Shown piece by piece: positions 1 through 8,513 of a DNA stretch of 64,000 nt. The position numbers and the translations under genes are program-made. The notes below the pieces were generated by a model, which ran no database searches, was not told the DNA's origin, and worked only from the letters and a program-made list of their open reading frames with translations. Position 1 is the stretch's first letter. Each line of letters starts with the position of its first letter. Source of the DNA: Allopusillimonas sp048270225 (GTDB lineage: Bacteria > Pseudomonadota > Gammaproteobacteria > Burkholderiales > Burkholderiaceae_B); the NCBI GenBank assembly GCA_048270225.1, contig JBLWTG010000010.1, positions 90,943 through 154,942 on the forward strand, written 5' to 3'.

Positions 1-822
1 CGTTTGCAGCAGCGCGATCCAAGCGGTCGTCCGCACCAGCAGCGAAGTCCAGAATGGCAGCAGCACGAGCACCATCAGCAGGCCCGCCGTGCGCCGTGGC
101 GCATGGGCAAGATAGTAGGCCAGGGGATAGCCGAGCAGCATGCATAACACGGTGATGGTCAGCGCAATGCCCAGTGTCTTGCCGTAGAGCTGCAGATATA
201 TGCGGGCCGATTTGCGCCAGTGCAGCGCACCCTGTTTATCGCGCTCCAGATCGAGCGCAGTCAAATAAAACCCATCGGTGTAGGGTTGTCCGACCTCTTT
301 GATGGCATGCCACAAGGAAGCCTGTGTCCAGCGTGGATCCGCCGCACGCAATGTGCGCAGGCCGTCCGATGCCAGCTCCTGATCTGAAAGCCTGCGCATT
401 TTGCGGGCGGTGGCGTTGATCAGGCTGGAAGCGCCGGGCTGTACCCGATTGACCGCCGCGGCCAGGATGCCGGACTTGCGTTCCCGGGCCAGGGTCCTGA
501 GTTCACCGGCAAAAGTCTGCACGACGGCGTCGTCGGGCAGGCCGCTCTTCCAGTGCGATAGCGCGGCGACCGTATGAGGGATGAGTTCGGCGACCTCCGG
601 GTTGTACACACTGCGATACAGCATGGAGGCGATGGGCGCGACAAAGGCAAAAAAAATGAAGGCCAGCAGCGGCGTCACCAGCAGGAGCGCAAGACGCCTG
701 CGCCGGCCAAGCTCGCGCCGTTCGGCGCGAAGATCGTCAGGCGCCAGGGCATTGCCCTGATGCGTGGACAGTGCCGGCGTTGTTGCGGCACTGTCGTCCG
801 GAATGGCGCGGTTCACTGACAT
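1..822 (-). CDS. ABC transporter permease, polyamine (PotB) type, 3' end off the window
   Basis: Inner-membrane permease of a polyamine-type importer. Reading the minus strand from an ATG at 822 gives a polar N-terminus, a first membrane segment near residues 45-65, a long periplasmic stretch, and then a motif with YGKTLGIALTITV followed by GYPLAYYLAHAP, typical of PotB/PotH permeases. An in-frame TAA at 841-843 bounds the start upstream. It begins 18 bp after the stop of the binding-protein gene and shares its operon (ATPase, binding protein, permease). The gene continues past base 1, and a second permease (PotC type) would be expected there. Family is confident; the substrate is inferred from family only. 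Confidence 0.85.
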   Translation of the reverse strand, partial: MSVNRAIPDDSAATTPALSTHQGNALAPDDLRAERRELGRRRRLALLLVTPLLAFIFFAFVAPIASMLYRSVYNPEVAELIPHTVAALSHWKSGLPDDAVVQTFAGELRTLARERKSGILAAAVNRVQPGASSLINATARKMRRLSDQELASDGLRTLRAADPRWTQASLWHAIKEVGQPYTDGFYLTALDLERDKQGALHWRKSARIYLQLYGKTLGIALTITVLCMLLGYPLAYYLAHAPRRTAGLLMVLVLLPFWTSLLVRTTAWIALLQT

Positions 823-840
823 CAGTGTGCCGGCACCTGC

Positions 841-1905
841 TTACCTGAGCAGCCATTCATTGAACTTCTCGCCGAGGTTTTCGCCGTAGTCGGCCCAGAA
901 AATGCCATCGGCCTTCAGTCCTTCGTCGACATGAGAGCTTGGCAACTGCTGGACGACATCCTTGGCGACCAGGGCCATGGAGGACTTGCGTGGCGGGCCA
1001 TAAGCGACATCCTGGAAGCCCGCCAGTGCCTTGGTGCTCGTGGTGAAGGCGACAAAATTCAGGGCTTCCTTGAGTTTGGGCGTGCCTTTGACAATGCCCC
1101 AGGCGTCCAGATCGTACAGATTGCCGTCCCAGACCATGGTGAAGGGCTTGCCTTCCTTCTTGATGGCTTCAAAGAAGCGTCCGTTGGCAGACTGCACCAT
1201 GATTGCGCCGCCGTCATTGAGCAACTGCGGCGCCTGCGACCAGCTGTCGAACCAGACAATCTCGGGCTTGATGGTATCCAGTTTGGCGAAGGCGCGGTCC
1301 TGACCTTCCGGCGTTGCCAGCACGGCATAGACGTCTTCGGGTTTGACGCCGTCGGCCAGCAGCGCCCATTCGAGATTGACCTGGGGACGCTTGCGCAGCG
1401 CCCGCTTGCCCGGGAATTTCTTCAGGTCGAACAGGTCCTGGATGGTGCTGGGCTTGGCTTGGCCTATGGTCTTGTTGTTATACGCATAGACGGTGCTCCA
1501 GATGATCTCGCCGACGCCGCATTCATTGCTCAACGCATCCGGAATGAAATCGTCTTTGGCAGGCGTGCCGTCGGCTCCCGGTTGCAGAATGTCCTGTGGG
1601 ATGACTTCGAGCAGGCCTTCGGAGCAGGCGCGCTCCAGGTCTATGGTCTCGATGTCGACGACATCCCACTGAATCTTGCCCGCCTGCACCTGAGCCTTGA
1701 TTTCCGCAACGCCGCCGGTGTAGTTTTCGAACAGTACGTTGTTGCCTGTGGCTTTCATGTAGGGATCGATCTGATGCACTTTCTGCGCGGCGCCATAGGC
1801 GCCGCCGAAAGACACCACTGTCAGCGTTTCCTGGGCCTGTGCCGTTCCCCATAGTGCCAGGCTGAGGGCCATTGCGGGCCCCAGCATTTTTTTGAGTGTA
1901 TTCAT
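841..1905 (-). CDS. ABC transporter periplasmic substrate-binding protein, polyamine (PotD/PotF-like)
   Basis: Captures substrate in the periplasm for the adjacent importer. The 354-residue protein starts with a Sec signal peptide (basic MNTLKKM, hydrophobic core, AQA cleavage site near residue 24). The mature part begins ETLTVVSFGGAYG, usual for the PotD-like extracellular solute-binding family. An AGGAGAT ribosome site precedes the ATG, which overlaps the ATPase stop codon (ATGA), so the two genes are probably translationally coupled. Polyamine or a related small cation is the family-based guess; the sequence alone does not fix the ligand. Confidence 0.88.
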   Translation of the reverse strand: MNTLKKMLGPAMALSLALWGTAQAQETLTVVSFGGAYGAAQKVHQIDPYMKATGNNVLFENYTGGVAEIKAQVQAGKIQWDVVDIETIDLERACSEGLLEVIPQDILQPGADGTPAKDDFIPDALSNECGVGEIIWSTVYAYNNKTIGQAKPSTIQDLFDLKKFPGKRALRKRPQVNLEWALLADGVKPEDVYAVLATPEGQDRAFAKLDTIKPEIVWFDSWSQAPQLLNDGGAIMVQSANGRFFEAIKKEGKPFTMVWDGNLYDLDAWGIVKGTPKLKEALNFVAFTTSTKALAGFQDVAYGPPRKSSMALVAKDVVQQLPSSHVDEGLKADGIFWADYGENLGEKFNEWLLR

Positions 1906-3026
1906 GGCGTATCTCCTTGGACTGGATGGTTGTCGCTGCGGAAAGCAAAGCTGTCTTCGGCGCGCCAGGCCAGCGTTGCGGCCTGACCGTCTGCCAGATT
2001 CGGTGCTCGGGTATCGTTCAATGTCTTGACGGCCACCTTGCAGCCGTTTGCCAGCTCGAAGTAATAGCGTATGAAATCGCCGACGTAATGCCGGGTGATA
2101 AAGCGGGCATCCACCTGATTGTCCATGGCATGCGCGCCGACCTGAATGGTGAGCTTTTCGGGACGCACCGATACAATGCAGCGCTGCTCGCCTGCCACGC
2201 AGTTGCCATTGACGGCGCGCACGCGGGCGCCGCCTTCCAGGCTGCTGTGCGCCATGCCTTCATGCACCTCCGGGGCCATGGCCGGGATCAGATTGTTTTC
2301 GCCGATGAAGTTGGCGACAAATGCGTTGGCAGGGCGTTCATACAGGTCATCAGGCGAAGCGTATTGCTGTACCACGCCCTCGTTGAACACGGCAATCCGG
2401 CTGGACATGGTCAGCGCTTCCACCTGATCGTGGGTGACGTAAATGACAGTAAATCCGAGCTGACGGTGCAGCCGCGTGATCTCGAACTGCATCTGCTCGC
2501 GCAGTTTTTTGTCCAGTGCGCCCAATGGTTCGTCCATGAGCACCAGCGTGGGCTCGAAAATCAGGGCGCGGGCCAGCGCGACACGTTGACGCTGTCCTCC
2601 CGACAACTGTCCGGGGTGCCGGTTGCCGAAATGACCGAGTTCTATCAGCGCCAGATAGCGGTCGACACGTTCCCTGATCTGCGCCTTGGGAAACTTGCGC
2701 ACCTTCAGCGGATAGGCCAGGTTCTCGGCCACGGTCATGTGCGGGAACAGTGCATAGTTCTGGAACACCATGCCGATATTGCGCTTGTAGGGCGCCGTGG
2801 TGGTGATGGACTTGCCATTGACTGTGATGCTGCCGCTGGTGACGTTCTCGAAACCGGCCAGCATCATCAATACTGTTGTTTTGCCCGACCCGGACGGGCC
2901 AAGCAGGGTCACGAACTCTCCCTGCCTGACGTCCAGATTGAAGTTTTTTACTACCAGCGTTTTCTGGTCATAGGTTTTCTTGACGTTCACGAACTGCAGG
3001 AAGTTGCCGGCGTGCGATCGTTCCAT
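1902..3026 (-). CDS. ABC transporter ATP-binding protein, PotA family
   Basis: Energy-coupling subunit of the polyamine-type importer. From the ATG at 3026 the product is 374 residues. Walker A (GPSGSGKT) lies near 43-50, a Q-loop at Q89, signature LSGGQRQ near 141-147, Walker B (LVLMDEP) near 161-167 and the switch histidine near H199. A C-terminal TOBE-like regulatory region follows. The frame is open upstream to 3116, but ACAGGACAACC just before 3026 is the best ribosome site and the family homology starts there. It is the first gene of the minus-strand operon and overlaps the binding-protein gene by 4 bp. Confidence 0.9.
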   Translation of the reverse strand: MERSHAGNFLQFVNVKKTYDQKTLVVKNFNLDVRQGEFVTLLGPSGSGKTTVLMMLAGFENVTSGSITVNGKSITTTAPYKRNIGMVFQNYALFPHMTVAENLAYPLKVRKFPKAQIRERVDRYLALIELGHFGNRHPGQLSGGQRQRVALARALIFEPTLVLMDEPLGALDKKLREQMQFEITRLHRQLGFTVIYVTHDQVEALTMSSRIAVFNEGVVQQYASPDDLYERPANAFVANFIGENNLIPAMAPEVHEGMAHSSLEGGARVRAVNGNCVAGEQRCIVSVRPEKLTIQVGAHAMDNQVDARFITRHYVGDFIRYYFELANGCKVAVKTLNDTRAPNLADGQAATLAWRAEDSFAFRSDNHPVQGDTP

Positions 3027-3216
3027 GGTTGTCCTGTTTTTCTTGCTACCGCTGGATCGATTCGATGCAAGCCGATCCTCTCCTCGTTGCTCCGCAGGCA
3101 AGAATAGCATCGCCACCAGGGGCAGGATACCGGGGTTTCCCCCCCGTGAACCGCCTGAAGTTTGCTGCCAGGGCCAGCGACGCCTGCCTTTTAGTGTTGA
3201 CAGGCCCTGGTCCGTT

Positions 3217-3771
3217 TCAGATCAGGCTGTCGCCGATGCCGCGCCGCTTGCGCATGGCTCGGCCTATGCGCTCGATGTCGTGCTCGCTCAACAACCGGGC
3301 AGCCATGGGCAGCAGCTCGTTTTCTTCAATCTCCATGTGCCGGGCATAGGCCTGAGTGAACGTTGCGACGAGCTTGTCGGGCAGGGGTGCGGCGCTGCCT
3401 GCAGCGATCTCCTGAAGGGCTGGTCGCAGACTGCGCCAGGCAGTCTCAAGCTGCCGGTGTTCGGCTGCCAGGGAGCAGGTCATCTCGCGGATACAGACGG
3501 CGTCCGAGCCGGCCATGGATTCGAGCAGAGCGGGGAACAGGTCTTCTTCTTCATCGGCGTGATGCTGAACAGCCGCCGTATCGAAGTAGCGCAGGATACC
3601 GGCTGCCGCCCGCTGGGCCTGTGCATCGCTGCCATGCTCGAGCGTATGGACAGCCAGCCGCCTGAGCGTGTCGCAGTAGCGGTCTATACGCACATGGCAC
3701 GCTGCAAGCATCTCCAGCGGTGCTTCGGTACTGGCCGCGGGACCTGAAAATCCCGGGAATGCGGTGCTCAT
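3217..3771 (-). CDS. Hemerythrin HHE domain protein
   Basis: Small four-helix di-iron protein of the hemerythrin/HHE family, implicated in O2, NO or iron handling. The 184-residue sequence has the expected ligand spacing: H26, an HHADEEED motif at 70-77, EHRQLE around H105, and HMEIEENEL with H145 and E149. No signal peptide is seen, so it is probably cytoplasmic. It stands alone between two ABC transporter operons. The exact function cannot be read from sequence. With nitrate respiration elsewhere in the window, an NO or oxygen role is plausible but unproven. Confidence 0.85.
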   Translation of the reverse strand: MSTAFPGFSGPAASTEAPLEMLAACHVRIDRYCDTLRRLAVHTLEHGSDAQAQRAAAGILRYFDTAAVQHHADEEEDLFPALLESMAGSDAVCIREMTCSLAAEHRQLETAWRSLRPALQEIAAGSAAPLPDKLVATFTQAYARHMEIEENELLPMAARLLSEHDIERIGRAMRKRRGIGDSLI

Positions 3772-3953
3772 TGTTTCTGCTCCTGCGGTAAGGTGGCCGG
3801 CGGGCCATGGTTCATCTGTTGGGCGCCCGACAGTATTCAGGAAGAAAGGACTGCCGGCCAGAGTACAAGGATAAGGGCTGTCGTCTCAGATGGGAGCCAA
3901 AGCGCGGCGGCGTCAGGGTTATTACGGGCGCGGAATGTCCAGTGCTTGCTGAC

Positions 3954-3980
3954 TTTATATATTGTGCAGCTATATACAAA
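3954..3980. promoter_or_regulatory. Imperfect palindrome, candidate operator
   Basis: Two 11-bp arms (TTTATATATTG and CTATATACAAA, 9 of 11 complementary) surround a 5-bp spacer. It lies about 75-100 bp upstream of the ATP-binding gene at 4055, in an AT-rich patch unlike the surrounding coding DNA. The size and symmetry fit a dimeric repressor such as a GntR-family protein, but no regulator gene is adjacent, so this is a candidate only. Confidence 0.35.
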
Positions 3981-4038
3981 GAGCGGAAAAATTCTTGTGG
4001 GATATTAGGCCGAAAAGTAAAGTTCGTTATAACTAATT

Positions 4039-4050
4039 GCTTGATCAAGC
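4039..4050. repeat. Perfect 12-bp palindrome at the translation start
   Basis: GCTTGATCAAGC lies 4 bp before the ATG at 4055, where a ribosome binding site would be expected, and no Shine-Dalgarno sequence is visible. It could be an operator or a small hairpin affecting initiation. It may also be chance. Confidence 0.3.
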
Positions 4051-4054
4051 CAAA

Positions 4055-4897
4055 ATGAAGCTCTCATTCAAGAATATAGATAAGCAGTTTTCCGGCTTGC
4101 CGGTGATCCGGGGGTTCAATCGGGATATCGACGATGGCGAGCTGGTGGCGCTGGTGGGGCCCTCTGGTTGTGGCAAATCGACGCTGCTGCATCTCGTGGC
4201 TGGTCTTGAGCGGCCGAGCGCCGGTATCCTGCTGGCCGACGGCAAGCCCGTCAAGGGCGCGCATCCGGAACGCATGCTGATGTTCCAGGAAAACGCCCTG
4301 TATCCATGGCTGACGCTGGTTCAGAATGTCGCCCTGGCGCTGGAGCTGCAAAAGCGGGACAAGCAGAGCGCATTGGGCGCTGCCCGTGACTGGCTGGCCA
4401 AGGTCAATCTGGCCGGATTCGAGGATTATTTTCCTCACCAGGTTTCGGGCGGGATGCGCCAGCGCGCGGCGCTGGCACGCGCCTTTATCACCAGGCCCAA
4501 GGCATTGCTGCTGGACGAGCCCTTCGGGGCGCTGGATGCGCTGACCCGCATGACGCTGCAGGATGTTCTTCGTCAATTGATCCGCGAGGGCAAGCCTACG
4601 GTGCTGCTGGTCACGCACGATGTGGACGAAGCCCTGTTTCTGGCTGACCGCATTCTGGTCTTCAGTGCCAGGCCGGCATCCGTGCTGAAAGAATTCACGC
4701 TCACGCAGCATGAAAAATCCCATGACCTCTCTGAGTTTGCGTCGATGCGACGCGAAATCCTCGGCCTGCTCGGTATCGGCGCCGGGGAGGGCGAAGGATC
4801 TCATGAAACGCCCGGGGCAAGACCGGCGGCAGATGAGCAGGCCGTGTCAGGCCCGCACCCTGCCGCGCGGGGTCTTTTGGAAGAAGCGCTTACCTGA
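4055..4897 (+). CDS. ABC transporter ATP-binding protein, nitrate/sulfonate/taurine (SsuB/TauB) type
   Basis: Cytoplasmic ATPase of an importer of the nitrate/sulfonate/taurine class. In 280 residues it shows Walker A GPSGCGKS (35-42), QENALYPW in the Q-loop, signature VSGGMRQRAALARA (130-143) and Walker B LLLDEPFGALD (151-161), the classic SsuB/TauB/NrtD pattern. The ATG at 4055 is chosen; a TTG at 4037 in the same frame is possible, and neither has a clear Shine-Dalgarno. First gene of a cluster of ATPase, binding protein, permease and second binding protein. The substrate is not identifiable. Confidence 0.88.
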   Translation: MKLSFKNIDKQFSGLPVIRGFNRDIDDGELVALVGPSGCGKSTLLHLVAGLERPSAGILLADGKPVKGAHPERMLMFQENALYPWLTLVQNVALALELQKRDKQSALGAARDWLAKVNLAGFEDYFPHQVSGGMRQRAALARAFITRPKALLLDEPFGALDALTRMTLQDVLRQLIREGKPTVLLVTHDVDEALFLADRILVFSARPASVLKEFTLTQHEKSHDLSEFASMRREILGLLGIGAGEGEGSHETPGARPAADEQAVSGPHPAARGLLEEALT

Positions 4898-4914
4898 TTA
4901 ATCTGGAGTTATCA

Positions 4915-5910
4915 ATGAAGTTATCACGTTTGTTGCTGCCTGCTCTGGCAGCGTTTGTGTTGTCCGGGCACGCTGCGGCAGCCGATACGTTCAAGGTCGG
5001 CTACCTGCGGGTGATGGATGATGCCCAGGCCATCGCTGCCTACGAAGGCGGTCTGTACAAGAAACATGGTCTGGATGTGGAGCTGGTCGAATTCAAATCC
5101 GGCACGGATCTGATCAAGGCGATTGTGGGCGGTCAGCTCGATACCGGTGTGCTTGGCTTTACCAATGCCGCGTCCTGGTCCTCTCGCGGCGCCGACCTGA
5201 AGGTCGTGGGCGGCGCGCAGCATGGTTTTCATGCGCTGGTCGTGCGCGACGATTCCGGCATTGAAAAAGTGCAGGACCTCAAGGGCCATACCCTGGCCTC
5301 GCAGAAAGAGGGCAGCACGGCGGACACCGTTCTCAAGGGTGTCGTGCTCAAGAATGCCGGCCTCAAGCCAGAAGACCTTTCCATCCTGGGCGTGAGCCCG
5401 CAGGTGGCCGTACAGTCGCTGGTGGGCAAGCGCGTGGATGCGGCCTTCCTGTTCGAGCCCCAGGCACGCATTGCGCAACTGATTGCGCCAGTCCGGCAGA
5501 TCTATGAGGTTGGCGAGGTCTGGCCTTTTCCCTGCATGGTTGTGATTACTTCTGGTGATACGCTCAAGCAGCGCAAAGAGGATGTCTGGAAATCGCTGGA
5601 CGCCCAGCGGGAAGCCATCGCGCTGCTGCAGAACAAGCCCGAAGAGGGCGCCAAGCTGATTGCCAGTTACTTTATTGCCGAACCTACGCTCAAGACGCTC
5701 AAGCATGGCGAAGTATCGCGCGAGGATGTGATCCGCGATGCAATCAAGAGCCAGACCTTCAGCCCCGTGCTGACGGCGTCCGAGCTGTCGCGCATGCAGG
5801 ATATCGCGGACATCATGCAGGCGCAGGGCTCGCTCAAGACTCGCGATGGCAAACCATTCGACGTCAGCAAGATCATCGATCTGGACTGGCAACAGGCTCG
5901 CAAGCTGTAA
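4915..5910 (+). CDS. ABC transporter substrate-binding protein, SsuA/NMT1-like
   Basis: Periplasmic ligand-binding protein. The 331-residue product has a Sec signal peptide ending near residue 23 (GHAAAAD), and the mature part begins TFKVGYLRVMDDAQAIAAYE, the opening of the NMT1/SsuA fold. A conserved stretch around TDLIKAIVGGQLDTGVLGF forms part of the ligand cleft in this family. It lies 17 bp after the ATPase and 92 bp before the permease. Members of this family bind aliphatic sulfonates, taurine, nitrate, thiamine precursors or small carboxylates; nothing seen here decides which. Confidence 0.88.
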   Translation: MKLSRLLLPALAAFVLSGHAAAADTFKVGYLRVMDDAQAIAAYEGGLYKKHGLDVELVEFKSGTDLIKAIVGGQLDTGVLGFTNAASWSSRGADLKVVGGAQHGFHALVVRDDSGIEKVQDLKGHTLASQKEGSTADTVLKGVVLKNAGLKPEDLSILGVSPQVAVQSLVGKRVDAAFLFEPQARIAQLIAPVRQIYEVGEVWPFPCMVVITSGDTLKQRKEDVWKSLDAQREAIALLQNKPEEGAKLIASYFIAEPTLKTLKHGEVSREDVIRDAIKSQTFSPVLTASELSRMQDIADIMQAQGSLKTRDGKPFDVSKIIDLDWQQARKL

Positions 5911-6002
5911 ATCGCGGCGAATCGCGATGGCGGTTCGCCCTTCCTGAACTTGCCAACCTCCCTGGCCGGCATGAACCGGCCATCTCTTTATTTGCAGTAA
6001 AC

Positions 6003-6776
6003 ATGAGTGCTCAGAATCGACTGTCCCGCGGTAGAAGAAAAATGGCCATGGCGCTCGCCGTGGCGGCAATCCTGCTGTTCTGGCAGATCATGGCGTGGAT
6101 ACTGCCAGACTTCCTGATGCCGGGCCTGCCGCCCGTACTGATGCGCCTGGTCGAAGACATACAGTCCTCAGCCTTTCAGGCTGAGCTTTCGGGCAGCCTG
6201 GGGCGCCTGGGGGCGGGATATCTGGCCGCGCTGATCTTTGGCGTGGGCTTCGGACTGGTGGGCGGAATTCTGTTTTTCTTTCGGGAAGTACTCAAGTCCG
6301 CCATCATCATCCTGCAGTCCATTCCCTCCATAGCCTGGGTGCCGCTGTTTCTCATCATGATGGGTTTCGGTAATCTGCCCATTATCGTGGTGGTGGCGTT
6401 GTCGGCGTTTTTCCCCGCAGCGCTGTCCGTCATGAACGCAACCGAGAGCGTGCTGGCCGTGCACGTGTCGGCGGCCAAGGTCATGGGCGCGAACCGCTGG
6501 GACATGATCCGGCGGGTATACCTGCCGGCGGTGATGCCTGAACTGATCACCGGGGCGCAACTGGCGTTCGGCAATGCCTGGCGGGCGTTGATATCAGCCG
6601 AGATGTTGATAGGCTTTGGGCAGGGCCTGGGTCGCTCGCTGGCCTATTCGGGCGAAACGGCCGACATGGTCGGCGTGATGGCCAACATCATGACTATCGC
6701 GGTGCTGGCCACTCTGATCGACCAGTTCTTGCTTGAAAACCTCAAGCGCCGTGTGCTGCGCTATCAATACGTGTGA
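6003..6776 (+). CDS. ABC transporter permease, SsuC/TauC type
   Basis: Membrane channel subunit of the same importer. The 257 residues contain about six hydrophobic segments and the cytoplasmic EAA-type coupling loop near 157-180 (AAKVMGANRWDMIRRVYLPA), which contacts the ATPase. Its stop overlaps the GTG start of the next gene (GTGA), indicating translational coupling to the second binding protein. Length and motif order are normal for the family. Confidence 0.9.
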   Translation: MSAQNRLSRGRRKMAMALAVAAILLFWQIMAWILPDFLMPGLPPVLMRLVEDIQSSAFQAELSGSLGRLGAGYLAALIFGVGFGLVGGILFFFREVLKSAIIILQSIPSIAWVPLFLIMMGFGNLPIIVVVALSAFFPAALSVMNATESVLAVHVSAAKVMGANRWDMIRRVYLPAVMPELITGAQLAFGNAWRALISAEMLIGFGQGLGRSLAYSGETADMVGVMANIMTIAVLATLIDQFLLENLKRRVLRYQYV

Positions 6777-7687
6777 TCATGGTCGTCCGTTCTTTCCTGC
6801 TGGCTGCTGTCTGCGCAACGGCCACGCTGCTGCAAAGCGCTGTCGCACCGGTGTTTGCCGACACGCAGGGCGGTGTGGGTCCTGCCGGCCGTCACAACGC
6901 TGCAGGTGTGGAGGCGGTGGATCAGACAAGCGACGGTGCGAGGCAGCCGGCTGGCGCCGCGACGGCGTCTGCGCCAGCGCTGTTGGTAAGCATGCGCTAT
7001 GTCGTTCCGGACTTTGTCGGCGGCGCCAAGGTGCGCACGCCAGAGGCGCCGGATGCCGCATTGGCAGGCGAGCTTGCACGCAGACTGGATCGTCCCCTGG
7101 CCGCTGCGCAGGCTGCGAATCCCGAACAGGCCATGGCGATGCTGCGGCAAGGCAGAATTGCGGCAGCATTGACCAGCGTGGCGCCTGGCGGTGCCGCGCC
7201 GCCTTCGGGCATTCAGATCGTGCCCACCGGCTACGAGTCCCGTCCCATGGCCATTATGCGCAGTGATACCGACATCAAGACCTGGGCTCAGCTCAAGGGC
7301 CGCACGGTGTGTCTGTCCGAGGGCGGTTTGTACACGGGCATGCTGGCCGCGCGCTACGGCGCGCAGGAGAAAATAATGAGGGCGCCCGCAGATTCACTGC
7401 TTGCACTGCGTACGGGCGGCTGCGACGCGGCGGTGCATGACGAGACGATGCTCAAGGCGATGCTCAGGTTGCCGGAGTGGAAGAAGTTCTCTGCCACCTT
7501 GCCGCCGGGACCGCCGGCGCAACTGGCGTTTGCCGTGCCAGCGGGCGATGCTGCAATGCTGAATACTGCACGGCAGCTCGTGGCGCAATGGCGCCGCCAG
7601 CGGTATCTGGCGGGCCTTAACGCAGGCAGGGTGCGCGACATCGCATTTGAGGTCTATCTGGACCAGGAAGTGCCGGACTGTCATTGA
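6773..7687 (+). CDS. Second periplasmic substrate-binding protein, SBP_bac_3-like
   Basis: A 304-residue exported protein (hydrophobic signal near residues 5-29, then VFAD) resembling amino-acid-type periplasmic binding proteins: a first lobe with GELARRLDRPL, a hinge around YESRPMAIMRSDTDIKTWAQLKGRTVCLSEGG, and a second lobe ending near QRYLAGLNAGR. It starts at GTG 6773 overlapping the permease stop, or at ATG 6779. It is unrelated to the first binding protein of the cluster, so it may widen the ligand range or act as a sensor. Ala/Gly-rich residues 30-70 look like a linker. Confidence 0.7.
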   Translation: MIMVVRSFLLAAVCATATLLQSAVAPVFADTQGGVGPAGRHNAAGVEAVDQTSDGARQPAGAATASAPALLVSMRYVVPDFVGGAKVRTPEAPDAALAGELARRLDRPLAAAQAANPEQAMAMLRQGRIAAALTSVAPGGAAPPSGIQIVPTGYESRPMAIMRSDTDIKTWAQLKGRTVCLSEGGLYTGMLAARYGAQEKIMRAPADSLLALRTGGCDAAVHDETMLKAMLRLPEWKKFSATLPPGPPAQLAFAVPAGDAAMLNTARQLVAQWRRQRYLAGLNAGRVRDIAFEVYLDQEVPDCH

Positions 7688-7814
7688 ACGCCCGCCATGC
7701 CTGGCTTGTCCGGCAGGCCGGGCATGTGGCCGATGTCTGCGGGCGCGCCAGCAGGCATTGATCTGTATCCAAGGTCCCGTTAAGCTTGGTAATTTACGCC
7801 ATAGGTGGCAGGGC

Positions 7815-8510
7815 ATGAAAACAATCGGCCTGATAGGCGGCATGAGCTGGGAAAGCACGGCTGACTACTATCGCGAAATCAATCAGGGTGTGGCACGGGC
7901 GCTGGGCGGTCTGCATTCCGCCCAGCTTGTCATGTATAGCGTGGATTTCGAGCCCATCGAAAAACTGCAGCACGCGGGTGACTGGGATGGCGCCGCCCGC
8001 CTGCTGGCAGATGCTGCTGTGCGCCTGCAGGCTGCAGGAGCGGACTTCCTGGTGTTGTGTACCAACACCATGCACAAGGTCGCCGACGACATCACGGCAT
8101 CGGTGGATATTCCCCTGCTGCATATTGCCGACGCCACTGCAAAGGAACTTGCCGCGCATGGCGTAACGACGGTCGGGTTGCTGGGCACGGCCTTTACCAT
8201 GGAGCAGTCGTTTTATCGTGGCCGTCTTGAGTCGCGTTTTGGACTGAAGGTGGCGGTGCCTGAGGCAAGCGACAGGAAAATCGTCCACGACATCATTTAC
8301 GATGAGCTCTGCCTGGGGCAGGTGCATGCGGCATCGCGGACGGAATATCTGCGCATTATCAATGGGCTGGCGGCACAGGGTGCGCAGGCGGTAATCCTGG
8401 GTTGCACGGAAATCGGCCTGCTGGTGAGCCAGCAGGACACCGATGTGCCGCTATTTGATACTACGCGCATACACGCCCGCCTTGCGGTGAGCGAGGCGCT
8501 GGGCGCTTAG
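7815..8510 (+). CDS. Aspartate/glutamate racemase family protein
   Basis: Probable cofactor-independent amino acid racemase of the Asp/Glu/hydantoin racemase superfamily. The 231-residue protein begins KTIGLIGGMSWEST and carries the two catalytic cysteines: C82 in LCTNTMHK and C197 in LGCTEIGL. This pattern is typical of the aspartate racemase branch. The ATG at 7815 follows GGCAGGGC, and homology starts there although the frame is open upstream. It lies 127 bp after the second binding protein. Substrate (Asp, Glu or broad) is not determined. Confidence 0.88.
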   Translation: MKTIGLIGGMSWESTADYYREINQGVARALGGLHSAQLVMYSVDFEPIEKLQHAGDWDGAARLLADAAVRLQAAGADFLVLCTNTMHKVADDITASVDIPLLHIADATAKELAAHGVTTVGLLGTAFTMEQSFYRGRLESRFGLKVAVPEASDRKIVHDIIYDELCLGQVHAASRTEYLRIINGLAAQGAQAVILGCTEIGLLVSQQDTDVPLFDTTRIHARLAVSEALGA

Positions 8511-8513
8511 CGC

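Noticed and set aside
1896..3107. 403-codon plus-strand frame opposite the PotA-like gene
   Set aside because: The minus strand encodes an unmistakable ABC ATPase; the plus frame is histidine/glutamine-rich noise typical of antisense shadows.
3027..3216. Possible riboswitch leader before the PotA-like gene
   Set aside because: GC-rich complementary stretches exist but I could not match any known aptamer core.
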